This document shows positions 8,418-17,100 of a DNA stretch of 64,000 nt, one piece after another. The notes beneath the pieces are model-generated. The model worked only from the letters and a program-made list of their open reading frames with translations. It was not told the DNA's origin and did no database searches. The DNA comes from Edaphobacter sp. (GTDB lineage Bacteria > Acidobacteriota > Terriglobia > Terriglobales > Acidobacteriaceae), in contig NZ_JAPWKF010000010.1 in the NCBI RefSeq assembly GCF_028283685.1, forward strand, positions 248,001 through 312,000. The letters are read 5' to 3'. The position numbers and the translations under genes were made by a program. Every line of letters starts with the position of its first letter. Position 1 is the first letter of the stretch.

Positions 8418-9461
8418 CTCGTGCGGCGCGACGACTTCAAGCTGCTCATAGGTGCATTGCGCTGGCGATTTGTCCGTGCGCCAGCGACGAAACTGCGCCA
8501 TGTGGCGGAAGCGCGTGCTTTGCATGTGCTCATAGGCGACCTCGACGACGAGCTCCGGCCGCAGCGGCTGCCACGAGAGGTCTTTGCCCTGACTCCAGCG
8601 CGACTGGCCGCCGGGCATGCGGCCTTCACCACTCGATTCGGCCCAGCCACGCCACGGATGATTCTCGAGCGCATGCTCACGATACGGTGCGAGAAACTCG
8701 ACCAGCTCGCGACGCTTCACCTGCGTAAAGCTGGCGCATACGCCGACGTGCTGCAGCATGCCCGCATCGTCATAAAGCCCAAGCAGCAGTGAGCCGATCG
8801 CCTCGTTCTCCGCATCCTTGTGCCAGCGAAAACCCGCCACCACGCAGTCGCAGTCGCGCTCATGTTTGATCTTGAGCATCACGCGCTTATTCGGCTGATA
8901 GATTCCATCGACGGGCTTCGCCATCACACCATCAAGGCCCGCGCCCTCGAAGCGCTTGAACCAGTCGCGTGCCATCGCCGTCTCGCGCGTAGCGGGTGTG
9001 ATGTGCAGTGGAGGCTTTGCGTCTTTCAGCAGCGCCTCGAGCTCTCTGCGGCGCTCGGCGAACGGCGTCGTACGCAGATCGCGATCGCCGACTGCGAGCA
9101 CATCGAAGAAGACGACCGACGCCGGAATCTGCTGCGCGAGCAACTTGATACGCGAGGCCGCGGGATGAATCCGCAGCTGCAGCGCGTCGAAGTCCAATCC
9201 CGTCGCAGCGGCGATGACGATCTCACCGTCGAGCACGCAGCGCTCCGGCAACTGCGTCTTCAGCGGCTCTGCAAGCTCCGGGAAGTAGCGGTCGAGGGGC
9301 TTCTGGTCGCGGCTCTGGATCATCAACTCATCGCCGGCGCGAAAGATCAGCGCACGAAAGCCGTCCCACTTCGGCTCGAAGATCCACGCGCCCTGCTCGG
9401 GCACATCATCGACACGCTTGGCGAGCATGGGCAGCACAGGCGGAGGCACCGGCAGATTCAT
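8388..9461 (-). CDS. ligC: ATP-dependent DNA ligase (LigC-like)
   Basis: 357 residues. Nucleotidyltransferase motifs are in order: EPKWDGFR (motif I, adenylated Lys31), CVLDGEIVI (motif II/III region), VVFFDVLA, GLDGVMAKP (motif IV) and VMLKIKHE (motif V), then an OB-fold half with LRPELVVEVAYE (motif VI region). It seals nicks or double-strand ends using ATP. Size and domain set match mycobacterial LigC and the ligases that pair with stand-alone LigD polymerases. Its 3' end overlaps that of the polymerase gene by 30 bp in convergent orientation. Confidence 0.93.
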   Translation of the reverse strand: MNLPVPPPVLPMLAKRVDDVPEQGAWIFEPKWDGFRALIFRAGDELMIQSRDQKPLDRYFPELAEPLKTQLPERCVLDGEIVIAAATGLDFDALQLRIHPAASRIKLLAQQIPASVVFFDVLAVGDRDLRTTPFAERRRELEALLKDAKPPLHITPATRETAMARDWFKRFEGAGLDGVMAKPVDGIYQPNKRVMLKIKHERDCDCVVAGFRWHKDAENEAIGSLLLGLYDDAGMLQHVGVCASFTQVKRRELVEFLAPYREHALENHPWRGWAESSGEGRMPGGQSRWSQGKDLSWQPLRPELVVEVAYEHMQSTRFRHMAQFRRWRTDKSPAQCTYEQLEVVAPHELADIFSVGR

Positions 9462-9497
9462 GCGAGCGATGCTACATCAATCGCACGCCACGCCGCA

Positions 9498-10343
9498 CTA
9501 AAGCCATGCGCTCACGATGCGTCCGCCAGCGCCCATCATGCGCAGGTTGTCGCTGCGGTTGGAGAAATAGCGCTCATTCAACTCGGCGGTGCCGAGGTCT
9601 TCGATGTCATGAAAGCCGCGCAGCTCCGACGCCATATCGTTAGGTGTGAAGAAGAGCTGAAAGGGCTCGCCCGCGCTGGCCACACGCGACGACATCGAGT
9701 CACGCGCCATCCGCTCCAGCAGAGGCAGCGCCTCGCGTGGCTGCCCGTAGTCCATCACGACACCGGAGCCCGCGGGATGGTCGGCGATATACGCAAGCGT
9801 GGAGCGGAAGGCCTCTATCGTGAGGTACGGCACGACACCCAGCCACGCGAAGAAGGCGGGCTTCGATGCATCCAACCCCGCTTCCGCCAACTGTGTGGCG
9901 AGGAGTTGATGCTCGAAGTCGACCGGCACGTACGTCAGGCTTTCAGGGATCGCGATATTATTGGCCGCGAGAAGATCACGCTTCCATTGCTGCGTCGCCG
10001 GATGATCGACCTCGAAGACATGCAGCCCGGAAAACGAATTGCGATGCGCGAAGGTATCGAGTCCCGCACCCAGCAACACATACTGCGTCACGCCGCGCGC
10101 GACAGCCGAGGCCAGCAACTCTTCCGCATAACGGCTGCGCGCCACGAGAAAGGCACGCAGCGCGACAGAGTGCGGCTTGGCCAGCTTGAAGCGCGTGCGC
10201 TCGACCTCGGGCAGATACTCCTTGCCGAGGATCGGCACAGCGATGGGGTCATCAAACACCAGTGGCTGTGCGTCGAAGATCTGATGCGCGGCGCGGCGCA
10301 TGGCCACGCGAAGCGCTGTGCGGGATGGTCGTGCTTCTTGCAT
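9498..10343 (-). CDS. Class I SAM-dependent methyltransferase, TIGR00027/LCMT-like
   Basis: 281 residues from ATG 10343 (MQEARPSRTALRVAM). The family signature is present: SRTALRVAMRRAAHQ at the N terminus, YVLLGAGLDTFAHR as SAM-binding glycine loop, HVFEVDHPATQQWKR after strand 2, and FAWLGVVPYLT. This family of putative leucine-carboxyl-methyltransferase-like enzymes is abundant in actinobacteria and acidobacteria; the substrate is not known. Upstream in-frame sequence is low-complexity and lies over the divergent DUF4139 gene, so I do not extend the start. Confidence 0.88.
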   Translation of the reverse strand: MQEARPSRTALRVAMRRAAHQIFDAQPLVFDDPIAVPILGKEYLPEVERTRFKLAKPHSVALRAFLVARSRYAEELLASAVARGVTQYVLLGAGLDTFAHRNSFSGLHVFEVDHPATQQWKRDLLAANNIAIPESLTYVPVDFEHQLLATQLAEAGLDASKPAFFAWLGVVPYLTIEAFRSTLAYIADHPAGSGVVMDYGQPREALPLLERMARDSMSSRVASAGEPFQLFFTPNDMASELRGFHDIEDLGTAELNERYFSNRSDNLRMMGAGGRIVSAWL

Positions 10344-10525
10344 ATCTACCAACAGTCTATGCAATCGCGCAGTTTCAGAGGCAGAGCATCGCTTCAAATA
10401 AAAGATGAACAAACCGGGAACATTTTCTGCAAAGCGGGGGTCTGTTAACCAGCAGCTCGCGTGCCTTGGTGCCGTCGATACCTTGTCGGCGGCAACGCCG
10501 CGCACTTGGAAAGGAATCCCTACGG

Positions 10526-12031
10526 ATGCACCGTCCCTCTTGCTCTCTTCCGCCTCTCGCTTCTCTTTCGCCTCTCGCCATTGTTGCCTTTGTTCTATCG
10601 CCCGCTTTCGCGCAGCAGCCTGCTGTGACGCCGACGGCACTCACAATCTACAACCAGGACTTCGCGGTCGCCCGCACGACTGTGCCGCTGAGCCTTATCG
10701 CGGGAGACAATCAGGTGCTGACCGCAAATGTCACCAGCCAGCTTGAGCCGGACTCCGTTGTACTGCGCGATCCCACCGGCCACAACGCCTTCACCATCGC
10801 CGAGCAGAACTACGACGCAGGTGTCGTCACGCAGGAGTGGCTGCTCGAGAAGTATGAGGGCAAGATGCTCGACTTTCAGGTTGGCCCTTCCGTTATCGAC
10901 AAAGAGGGCACGAGCGAGACGCATGTCGCGCCAAGAGTGATTCAGGGGCGCGTCATTCGCGCCGGCAACAATCCACTGATCGAGGTCAACGGCCGCATGC
11001 AGTTTCAGCTGCCCGGCACACCACTCTTCCCCGCCTCGACCGACGGCCTGCTGCTGAAGCCTACGCTGCGCTGGCAGATCACGGCACCGAAGGCGGCAAG
11101 CTTTCCGGCGGAGCTGGCCTACATTACGCACGGCATCAGCTGGCAGGCGACCTACAACGTCGTGCTGCCGGAGAGCTCCTCCACTGCGAGCAGCGAGATG
11201 GCAGACGTGCTCGGCTGGGTCACCATCCGAAATGAATCCGGCACCGACTTTCCGCAGGCGACGATACAGCTGATGGCAGGCGACGTGGCCAAGGTGCAGG
11301 AGTTTCGTCCACGCGCGATGATGGCAGGCGTTGCAGGCATGGGCTCCTCTGTGATGGCGGACCAGATCGCCGTGACGCAGAAAGACTTTGACGACTTCCA
11401 CCTCTACGATCTGCACCGCACCGTCGCGCTGCGCAACAGCGAGACCAAGCAGGTGCAATTCCTCGAGTCCTCCGGCGTCGCCGTCGAGCGCACCTACGTG
11501 TACACCAATGGCTACCAGCAGCCTGTCTACGCCGGCTTTTTCAACGTCCAGCCGAGCTACGGCTTAACGAACAACAAGCGCGTCACGATCCAGCAGGAGA
11601 TCAAAAACTCCGAGGCGAACCACCTCGGCATGCCGCTGCCCGCGGGACGCCTGCGCCTCTACCGCCGCGACTCCGGCGGACAGATGCAGTTCATCGGAGA
11701 GAACATGGTGCAGCACACGCCAGCCGAGCAGCCGGTAAAGATCACCAGCGGCAACGCCTTCGACCTGACCGGCGAGCGCAGGCAGACTGACTTCCACACC
11801 GACACCAACGCTCACACCATCGACGAAAGCTTCGAGATCAAGCTCTCCAACCAGAAGCCGCAACCCGTCGTTATCCACGCCGTCGAGCATCTGCATCGCG
11901 CGCAGAACTGGAAGATCACGGCCAAGTCCGCCGACTACATCAAGCGCGACAGCAATACGGCCGACTTCGCAGTCAACGTGCCTGCGAAGGGCGAGACAAC
12001 CATCACCTATACCGTGCACTACAGCTGGTGA
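10526..12031 (+). CDS. Exported DUF4139 domain protein
   Basis: 501 residues with a signal peptide (hydrophobic LASLSPLAIVAFVLSPAFA, cut before QQPAV). AAGGA lies about 11 bases before ATG 10526. The body contains beta-rich DUF4139-type segments: ALTIYNQDFAVARTTV, LAYITHGISWQATYNVVL and a C-terminal TITYTVHYSW. DUF4139 proteins are periplasmic or surface beta-proteins related to mucoidy inhibitor A; their molecular role is unknown. It stands alone, with a hairpin terminator shared with the convergent oxidase-like gene. Confidence 0.85.
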   Translation: MHRPSCSLPPLASLSPLAIVAFVLSPAFAQQPAVTPTALTIYNQDFAVARTTVPLSLIAGDNQVLTANVTSQLEPDSVVLRDPTGHNAFTIAEQNYDAGVVTQEWLLEKYEGKMLDFQVGPSVIDKEGTSETHVAPRVIQGRVIRAGNNPLIEVNGRMQFQLPGTPLFPASTDGLLLKPTLRWQITAPKAASFPAELAYITHGISWQATYNVVLPESSSTASSEMADVLGWVTIRNESGTDFPQATIQLMAGDVAKVQEFRPRAMMAGVAGMGSSVMADQIAVTQKDFDDFHLYDLHRTVALRNSETKQVQFLESSGVAVERTYVYTNGYQQPVYAGFFNVQPSYGLTNNKRVTIQQEIKNSEANHLGMPLPAGRLRLYRRDSGGQMQFIGENMVQHTPAEQPVKITSGNAFDLTGERRQTDFHTDTNAHTIDESFEIKLSNQKPQPVVIHAVEHLHRAQNWKITAKSADYIKRDSNTADFAVNVPAKGETTITYTVHYSW

Positions 12032-12038
12032 AAACAAT

Positions 12039-12066
12039 GACGGCGAGAGCCTCTGCCCTCGCCGTC
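12039..12066. terminator. Bidirectional hairpin between convergent genes
   Basis: Perfect 9-bp arms GACGGCGAG / CTCGCCGTC with a 10-base loop sit between the DUF4139 stop (12031) and the convergent oxidase-like stop (12086). GTCTTCT follows on the plus strand. It can serve both genes. Confidence 0.65.
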
Positions 12067-12085
12067 GTCTTCTCCGTCATCCGCA

Positions 12086-13663
12086 TTAAGACGGAACGAT
12101 CTCATACGGCCGCATCATGCCGCGGTCTTCCTGCTCCAGCAGATGGCTGTGCCACACGTAGCGCCCGGAGTAAGGCGTAAAGGGCACGATGATGCGCGTC
12201 ACCTGTCCGCGCTCGCAGCGTACGGTGTCCTTCCATCCAGCCTCTTCCGCAGCCACATGGTTCGGCGGCGCAATGTACCGCAGCTCGCCGGACTGCTTGA
12301 AGAGCGCCACATCGAAGCCGCGGCGATCGAGCACCTGGAATCGCACCATGTGCAGGTGCACGGGATGCGTCCTGTCCGTGAGGTTGACGATCTCCCATAT
12401 CTCCGTCGAGCCCTGCACAGGCTTCTCGGTCACAGGCGTCGCCCAGGTGCTGCGATTAAGCGAGGCATGTTCGGCCAGGCCGGTGGCGTCGATGGTCAGG
12501 CGCCGCGTCTTGTCTGCCTCGACGAGCCGATGCATCGGCTGCAACGATGGCGGCAGGTAGCTGTCGTCGCGACCATCAGAGGCCTTGACGCGAAACTGCA
12601 TCACCGGTGCTCCATCGTTCTGGAGAATAACCTTCTGACCGGAGAACTCGGTGAAGTCGATGATGACATCGGCGCGCTCCGCCGGCGCCAGCAGGACGCT
12701 CTTCGCCGCGACCGGCTTCGGCAGAAGCCCCTGGTCGCTGCCGATGATGTACATGGTGCCGATACCGCCGCTGAGAGCGAGATTGAAGGTCTGTCCGTTC
12801 GATCCGTTGACGACGCGCAGGCGATAGCGGATCGGTTCGACCTCGAGGTACGGCTTGATCTTGCCGTTGGCGAGGATGACGTTGCCGCGCACCTCCGGCA
12901 CCCACGGATGCTCGGCGTCGTTCGAGACCGGGTACAGCAGCTGACCGCCCGTGCCCACCATGCGATCGCACAGCACCAGCGGCACCTCGTACTTGCCTCT
13001 GGGCAGCTTCAGCGAAGCCTCGGACTCGTCACGCACCAGGTAAAGCCCATGCAGACCGGCGTACACGTTAAGTCGGCTGATGCCCATGGCGTGATCGTGA
13101 TAGTAGAGCGCCGCCGCATCCTGACGATTGGGGTAGTAGCAGGACTGCGACTTGCCCGAGGCCATCCAGTTCTCCGGGTAGCCATCGCTCTCGGAAGGCG
13201 TGCGGCCGCCATGAAGGTGAATCACCGAGCGACAGTCAGGCTTGTCGTGCTCCGCTCCATGCAGCGAGTAGTCGATGGGGAACAGGTGCTTCTTCGGCAG
13301 ATGATTGCTCCACTCCACCACAACCGGCCTGCCGCTCTGCACCTCAAAGACAGGGCCGGGCGAGCTGCCGTTGAAGCCCCAGATCCGCGTCGTCTTCAGA
13401 TCGCGATGCAGCTGGACTTCCACCTCGTCCATGCTGACGTGGTAGTACGGGATGCGCCGCGAGGAGTCATTGGGATCGGGCCGTGTGGGCCCGCTGCGAA
13501 CGAAGGGGAGAATCGGCAGCGGGTCGACGAACGGAGCAAGCTTCGTCGCGTCAATCAGCTGTGCCGGCTCACCGGCAAACCCTCGCGCCCAGGATTTCCT
13601 TCCCAGAGTTAGTCCCGTAGCGAGTGCCCCGCCACGCTGAATGAATCGACGTCGTGAAAACAA
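12086..13663 (-). CDS. Tat-exported multicopper-oxidase-fold protein lacking type-1 copper ligands
   Basis: 525 residues, starting at TTG 13663, 6 bases after a GAGGG ribosome site; this puts the twin-arginine signal FSRRRFIQRGG at the very N terminus. Three cupredoxin domains of CotA/bilirubin-oxidase type. Type 2/3 His motifs are present: IHLHGG, YYHDHAMG, HPVHLHMVRF and WHSH. The last motif reads WHSHLLEQEDRGMM where laccases have HCHxxxHxxxxM: the type-1 Cys is Ser and the type-1 His is Gln. Electron entry should therefore be lost, so it may be a non-oxidase like FtsP/SufI, or use another route. The fold is sure; activity is not. Confidence 0.88.
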   Translation of the reverse strand: MFSRRRFIQRGGALATGLTLGRKSWARGFAGEPAQLIDATKLAPFVDPLPILPFVRSGPTRPDPNDSSRRIPYYHVSMDEVEVQLHRDLKTTRIWGFNGSSPGPVFEVQSGRPVVVEWSNHLPKKHLFPIDYSLHGAEHDKPDCRSVIHLHGGRTPSESDGYPENWMASGKSQSCYYPNRQDAAALYYHDHAMGISRLNVYAGLHGLYLVRDESEASLKLPRGKYEVPLVLCDRMVGTGGQLLYPVSNDAEHPWVPEVRGNVILANGKIKPYLEVEPIRYRLRVVNGSNGQTFNLALSGGIGTMYIIGSDQGLLPKPVAAKSVLLAPAERADVIIDFTEFSGQKVILQNDGAPVMQFRVKASDGRDDSYLPPSLQPMHRLVEADKTRRLTIDATGLAEHASLNRSTWATPVTEKPVQGSTEIWEIVNLTDRTHPVHLHMVRFQVLDRRGFDVALFKQSGELRYIAPPNHVAAEEAGWKDTVRCERGQVTRIIVPFTPYSGRYVWHSHLLEQEDRGMMRPYEIVPS

Positions 13664-13850
13664 TCCAAGCCCTCTACACAAACAGACGAAGAACCTATGG
13701 CAGTGGTTAGACTGCGCGCGGAACTCCGCTCTCCTATTGGATTCGGCAGAAGCCGAAACGACCCGTGTTTTCTGCATCTTTGGGCTGTGTCCGCAAAATC
13801 CGGATCCGAATCACAGCCTCAACGCAAAAAGTCTCCCTGCAAAGGAAAGA

Positions 13851-13876
13851 CGGCGAGAGGCTTATTGCCCTCGCCG
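13851..13876 (-). terminator. Hairpin terminator after the M28 peptidase gene
   Basis: 7-bp arms CGGCGAG / CTCGCCG with a 12-base loop lie 45 bases past the peptidase stop at 13922; on the minus strand TCTTTCCTTT follows. It fits an intrinsic terminator. Confidence 0.6.
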
Positions 13877-13921
13877 CCGATCTCCTAACAGCTTTAGTTT
13901 ACTTCGTTTCGGTGTTTCTCT

Positions 13922-15691
13922 TTACTTCGTCTCTGCCGCGTTGGGGTAGATGCCCTCCAGCGGTGCTGAGCGCTGTTTGTCCAACTCCGGGTGCGGGAAG
14001 GGCTTACGCGGCATCATCGCCTCGCGCTCGCTGGTGTTGTAGAGGAAGATCGCCTCAATCACCGCCGCCTGTTCCAGATCCGTCGCGTGCAGGCGATCGA
14101 AGGTGTCCATGTCGGAGTGATGCGTCCGCGTCTCGTAGTCCATCGGGTCCTGGATGTACTGGAAGCCCGGCAGGCCCACCGCGTCATAGGAGAGATGATC
14201 GGTCCCTCCGGTGTTGCGGTAGCTGATCGTTGTCGCGCCCAGGTCCTTCAGCGGAGCCAGCCACTGCGCAAAGATCGGCGCAATCGCATAGTTCTCCTGC
14301 GTGTAGACGCCGCGGATTCTTCCCGTGCCGTTGTCGAGGTTGTAGTAGGCGTCCAGCGTCTCCCACTCCTTTGTCGTCGTCAGCTTGCCCTTCGTGCGCA
14401 TGAACGCAGGCACGCTTGGCGCATCGGGATGCTCCGGCTCAGCGAAGGTGCCGAAGTGCTGCTTCACGTAGCCCTGCGAGCCGAACAGCCCCTGCTCTTC
14501 GCCCGACCACAACGCGATGCGAATCGTCCGCTTCGGCTTCACGCCCAGCGACTTCAGGATGCGGACCGCCTCCATTGCCACCACCGAACCCGCGCCGTTG
14601 TCGGTCGCGCCGGTGCCCGAGATCCAGCTGTCGAGATGGCCGCCGACCATCACCACCTGGTCCTTCAACTTCGGATCGTTGCCGGGAATCTCGGCGACGG
14701 TGTTGAAGCCATGCTCGTGATCGCCGGTAAACTTCGTCTCGATGTTCACCTCGAGCGTGACCGGTACGTTGTGCTCCAGCAGGCGCGCGATGCGGTTGTA
14801 GTGCTCGATCATCATGACGGCATTGGGAATGGTGACGGCAACCTCCTTCTTCTGCGCGCCGGTGACGAGGTTCGCTCCGTTGTCGTCGAAGATGATGCCG
14901 GTACCGCCGCCCTTGCCGCCGTCACGCGTCGGCGTGATGATCGCGGCGACGCCTTCGTCGGTCATCATCTTCAGCGCCTCGGTGCGCACCTGCCGCATGC
15001 GCATGCGGTCCGCCATCAGCTGCTGCACATTCGGCGCGCCCGCACGCGGCTCGGGATACGTCTCCATCTCCTTCAGCTCCTCTTCGGTGTAGCGATGGAA
15101 GAGGGGTCCATCGAGATCGGGCGTGGTGCGAATGGCGCCGAAGAGCACGATCCTGCCCTTCAGCTTGCCCTTGTACTTGTCCAGATCCTTCACGTCCGAA
15201 ATGTTGATGTAAACAGCCTCGCCGGTCACCGGGCCGTTGGTCGCGGGCGACCACGGTGCAGCCTGCAACCAGAGAGGTTCGGAGTCGGGTGTGACGATGC
15301 GGCCCCAGGTATTGATCTGCTGCCAGCCCATGCCGAACTCGCCCCAGTCCTCGAGGTGCGCATTCTCAAGCCCCACCTTGGTCAGCGTGTCGCGCGTCCA
15401 CTCGTTCGCCTTCTTCATGTTGGGCGACCCGGTCAGCCGTGGGCCGATGCCGTTGGTCAGCGCATCGGCGAACTCCATCACATGCGAGTGCCTGAAGCCC
15501 TCCTCGCGGATGCGCGCATACATGGAAAGGTCGAGGCTCTCGGTCGCAGGTTGCGGACCGTAGTACGAGGGCATCGCGGCGACAGGCTCTTTCGGTGCGG
15601 CCTTTTTGTCAGCGGCAATAGAGGGGATGGCAAGGGTCGCCGCAGCAGCAGTAAAGCAGCTCCAGCGCACAAGAGTGCGTACAAATGGCAT
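13922..15691 (-). CDS. Exported M28 family zinc aminopeptidase with PA-domain insertion
   Basis: 589 residues with signal peptide (cut near IPSIAA-DKK) and a GGAGG ribosome site 8 bases before ATG. The di-zinc peptidase motifs are complete: MVGGHLDSW (His, Asp), GATDNGAGSV (bridging Asp), ALWSGEEQGLFGS (catalytic and metal Glu), YNLDNGTG (Asp) and THHSDMDTFD (final His). A protease-associated-type insertion occupies roughly residues 150-290. It should trim peptides in the periplasm or outside the cell. It is monocistronic, divergent from the 65-residue gene. Confidence 0.93.
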   Translation of the reverse strand: MPFVRTLVRWSCFTAAAATLAIPSIAADKKAAPKEPVAAMPSYYGPQPATESLDLSMYARIREEGFRHSHVMEFADALTNGIGPRLTGSPNMKKANEWTRDTLTKVGLENAHLEDWGEFGMGWQQINTWGRIVTPDSEPLWLQAAPWSPATNGPVTGEAVYINISDVKDLDKYKGKLKGRIVLFGAIRTTPDLDGPLFHRYTEEELKEMETYPEPRAGAPNVQQLMADRMRMRQVRTEALKMMTDEGVAAIITPTRDGGKGGGTGIIFDDNGANLVTGAQKKEVAVTIPNAVMMIEHYNRIARLLEHNVPVTLEVNIETKFTGDHEHGFNTVAEIPGNDPKLKDQVVMVGGHLDSWISGTGATDNGAGSVVAMEAVRILKSLGVKPKRTIRIALWSGEEQGLFGSQGYVKQHFGTFAEPEHPDAPSVPAFMRTKGKLTTTKEWETLDAYYNLDNGTGRIRGVYTQENYAIAPIFAQWLAPLKDLGATTISYRNTGGTDHLSYDAVGLPGFQYIQDPMDYETRTHHSDMDTFDRLHATDLEQAAVIEAIFLYNTSEREAMMPRKPFPHPELDKQRSAPLEGIYPNAAETK

Positions 15692-15892
15692 GGGGTGGGC
15701 CTCCGCAAAAGGATGGGCTTTCGGATAAGGAAGGATAGCAAAACGGCGCGGGACGACTTTCTCCGCAAACGCAGTGGAGGAATGACAAACAGGCTAAGCC
15801 ACATCAACAAGGCGAAGCCGCACCGGTCCCAAGCCATCGCCGCTCGGCAGAATGGGCACCGCGAGGGCTGTCAGGCATGAGAAAATCTATCT

Positions 15893-16090
15893 ATGAGTGA
15901 CTTCATCCCCCAGAAGCCCGCAGGCGTAAAGGTCAGCGGCCTCGGCCCCAAGGCGCAGAAGCTGCAGGCCCTGCGCGAGAAGATGGCTAAGCAGGGTGGC
16001 GATAAGAACTTCGCTTCCACCGACGCCTCCGCCAAGACAAAAACATCATCCGGCCACAAGAAGACCAACTTCCAGCGTAAGGCGACCTAA
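15893..16090 (+). CDS. Small basic protein of unknown function (65 aa)
   Basis: MSDFIPQKPAGVKVSGLGPK... is a Lys/Ser/Ala-rich, cysteine-free 65-residue product, probably partly helical at residues 18-36 (AQKLQALREKMAK) and disordered after. No membrane segment or signal peptide. The ribosome site is poor (GAGAAAA about 12 bases upstream). It is divergent from the M28 peptidase gene. I do not recognise a family; the coding call rests on composition and a sensible N terminus. Confidence 0.6.
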   Translation: MSDFIPQKPAGVKVSGLGPKAQKLQALREKMAKQGGDKNFASTDASAKTKTSSGHKKTNFQRKAT

Positions 16091-16316
16091 GCATCATCAC
16101 GGTTTTGGCTGCGCTCACGCTCAATGCCGGAGTCGCATCCATGCCGCACCTGCGCAGGTTCCGTAACGAAACGCCGTTTGCACATCGATGCAGGCGGCAT
16201 TTCATTTGGCGTCGATCCTCGGTGCTGATACAGCGCTGCAACCTCTCCCTTGCAAACCTGGTTGCAACACACCTCTCGTTGGAGACCTCTCTTCGAGGCA
16301 AGACAAGGAGAGCGTC

Positions 16317-16379
16317 ATGAGCAAGATCGATCCGTCGCAGAATCCCAAGGTCCGAGACGCGCGCAAACATCTCAAGTAA
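16317..16379 (+). CDS. Putative 20-residue microprotein or leader peptide
   Basis: A very short frame, MSKIDPSQNPKVRDARKHLK, begins 5 bases after a strong AAGGAGAG ribosome site and ends with TAA. A long hairpin begins 16 bases after the stop and the lipocalin gene starts 140 bases downstream. It could be a real microprotein or a leader for the lipocalin transcript. Evidence is the ribosome site and position only. Confidence 0.4.
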   Translation: MSKIDPSQNPKVRDARKHLK

Positions 16380-16394
16380 GGTCGCAACCATAGC

Positions 16395-16426
16395 AGCTCT
16401 GCATGCCGTTAACGGCGTACAGAGCT
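16395..16426 (+). terminator. Hairpin after the 20-residue frame (terminator or attenuator)
   Basis: Outer arms AGCTCTG / CAGAGCT and an inner perfect palindrome GCCGTTAACGGC form a long stem, interrupted by a 3-base imperfect step. There is no T run after it (ACTGTTATCC), so it may be a structural or attenuator element rather than a simple terminator. Confidence 0.45.
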
Positions 16427-16519
16427 ACTGTTATCCAACCATTCGCTCGTTCCGGCACTCCTACGTCAAAAGCACATGCAGGCAAGCGCCTGCTTCGATG
16501 TGGCATAGTAGGTCACTCC

Positions 16520-17089
16520 ATGGAACGAGAGAATCCGTCCGCACTGAAAAAGCTGCTTCCGCTTGCTGGCGCGCTTGCCGTCGCCGGCACAGCCGTCCTG
16601 CTCAATCGCTCAACTTACGCGGGTGAGCCTCTTCCGACGGTGGCTCACGTCGATCTCAAGCGCTACCAGGGCACCTGGTACGAGATTGCGCGTCTGCCGC
16701 TTTACTGGGAGAACAAGTGTGACGCCAACGTGACCGCCACCTACACGCTTCGTCCCGATGGCAAGGTTACGGTGCTGAATCAATGCCTGAAGAAGGATGG
16801 CAGTGAGACCGCCTCCACCGGCACGGCGGAAGTGGCCACCAGGGATGGCTCCAACGCGAAGCTGAAGGTCAGCTTCTTCTGGCCCTTCAAGGGCGACTAC
16901 TGGATTCTCTCGCTCGACAGCGACTACTGCTGGGCTTTGGTGGGAACGCCGAACCTCAAAAGCCTCTGGGTGCTCAGCCGCATGCCCCAACTCGATGCCA
17001 CGATCCTCGACCGCCTGTTGGATCAGGCGCGTCAGCTAGGCTTCGATACGGAAAAGCTGATCTACACACGGCAGACCTCGGCCCGCTAA
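16520..17089 (+). CDS. blc: Bacterial lipocalin (Blc-like)
   Basis: 189 residues from ATG 16520, with an N-terminal membrane anchor or signal segment (LLPLAGALAVAGTAVLL) that has no lipobox Cys. The lipocalin signature YQGTWYEIARLPLYWE (about residues 50-65), the beta-barrel strands ATYTLRPDGKVTVLNQC and the closing YCWALVGTPNLKSLWVLSR match Blc/apolipoprotein-D-type proteins. It should bind fatty acids or lysophospholipids at the envelope. Convergent with the SGNH esterase gene, 11 bp between the stops. Confidence 0.93.
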   Translation: MERENPSALKKLLPLAGALAVAGTAVLLNRSTYAGEPLPTVAHVDLKRYQGTWYEIARLPLYWENKCDANVTATYTLRPDGKVTVLNQCLKKDGSETASTGTAEVATRDGSNAKLKVSFFWPFKGDYWILSLDSDYCWALVGTPNLKSLWVLSRMPQLDATILDRLLDQARQLGFDTEKLIYTRQTSAR

Positions 17090-17100
17090 ACCTGCCTGCC

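Noticed and set aside
12039..13876. Two similar hairpins (GACGGCGAG... and CGGCGAG...) as a repeated mobile element
   Set aside because: Similarity is limited to a few GC-rich bases, and both lie at gene ends; ordinary terminators suffice.
16105..16320. 71-codon frame between the small protein and the microprotein
   Set aside because: No ribosome site, odd composition, and it overlaps the structured region before the 20-residue frame.
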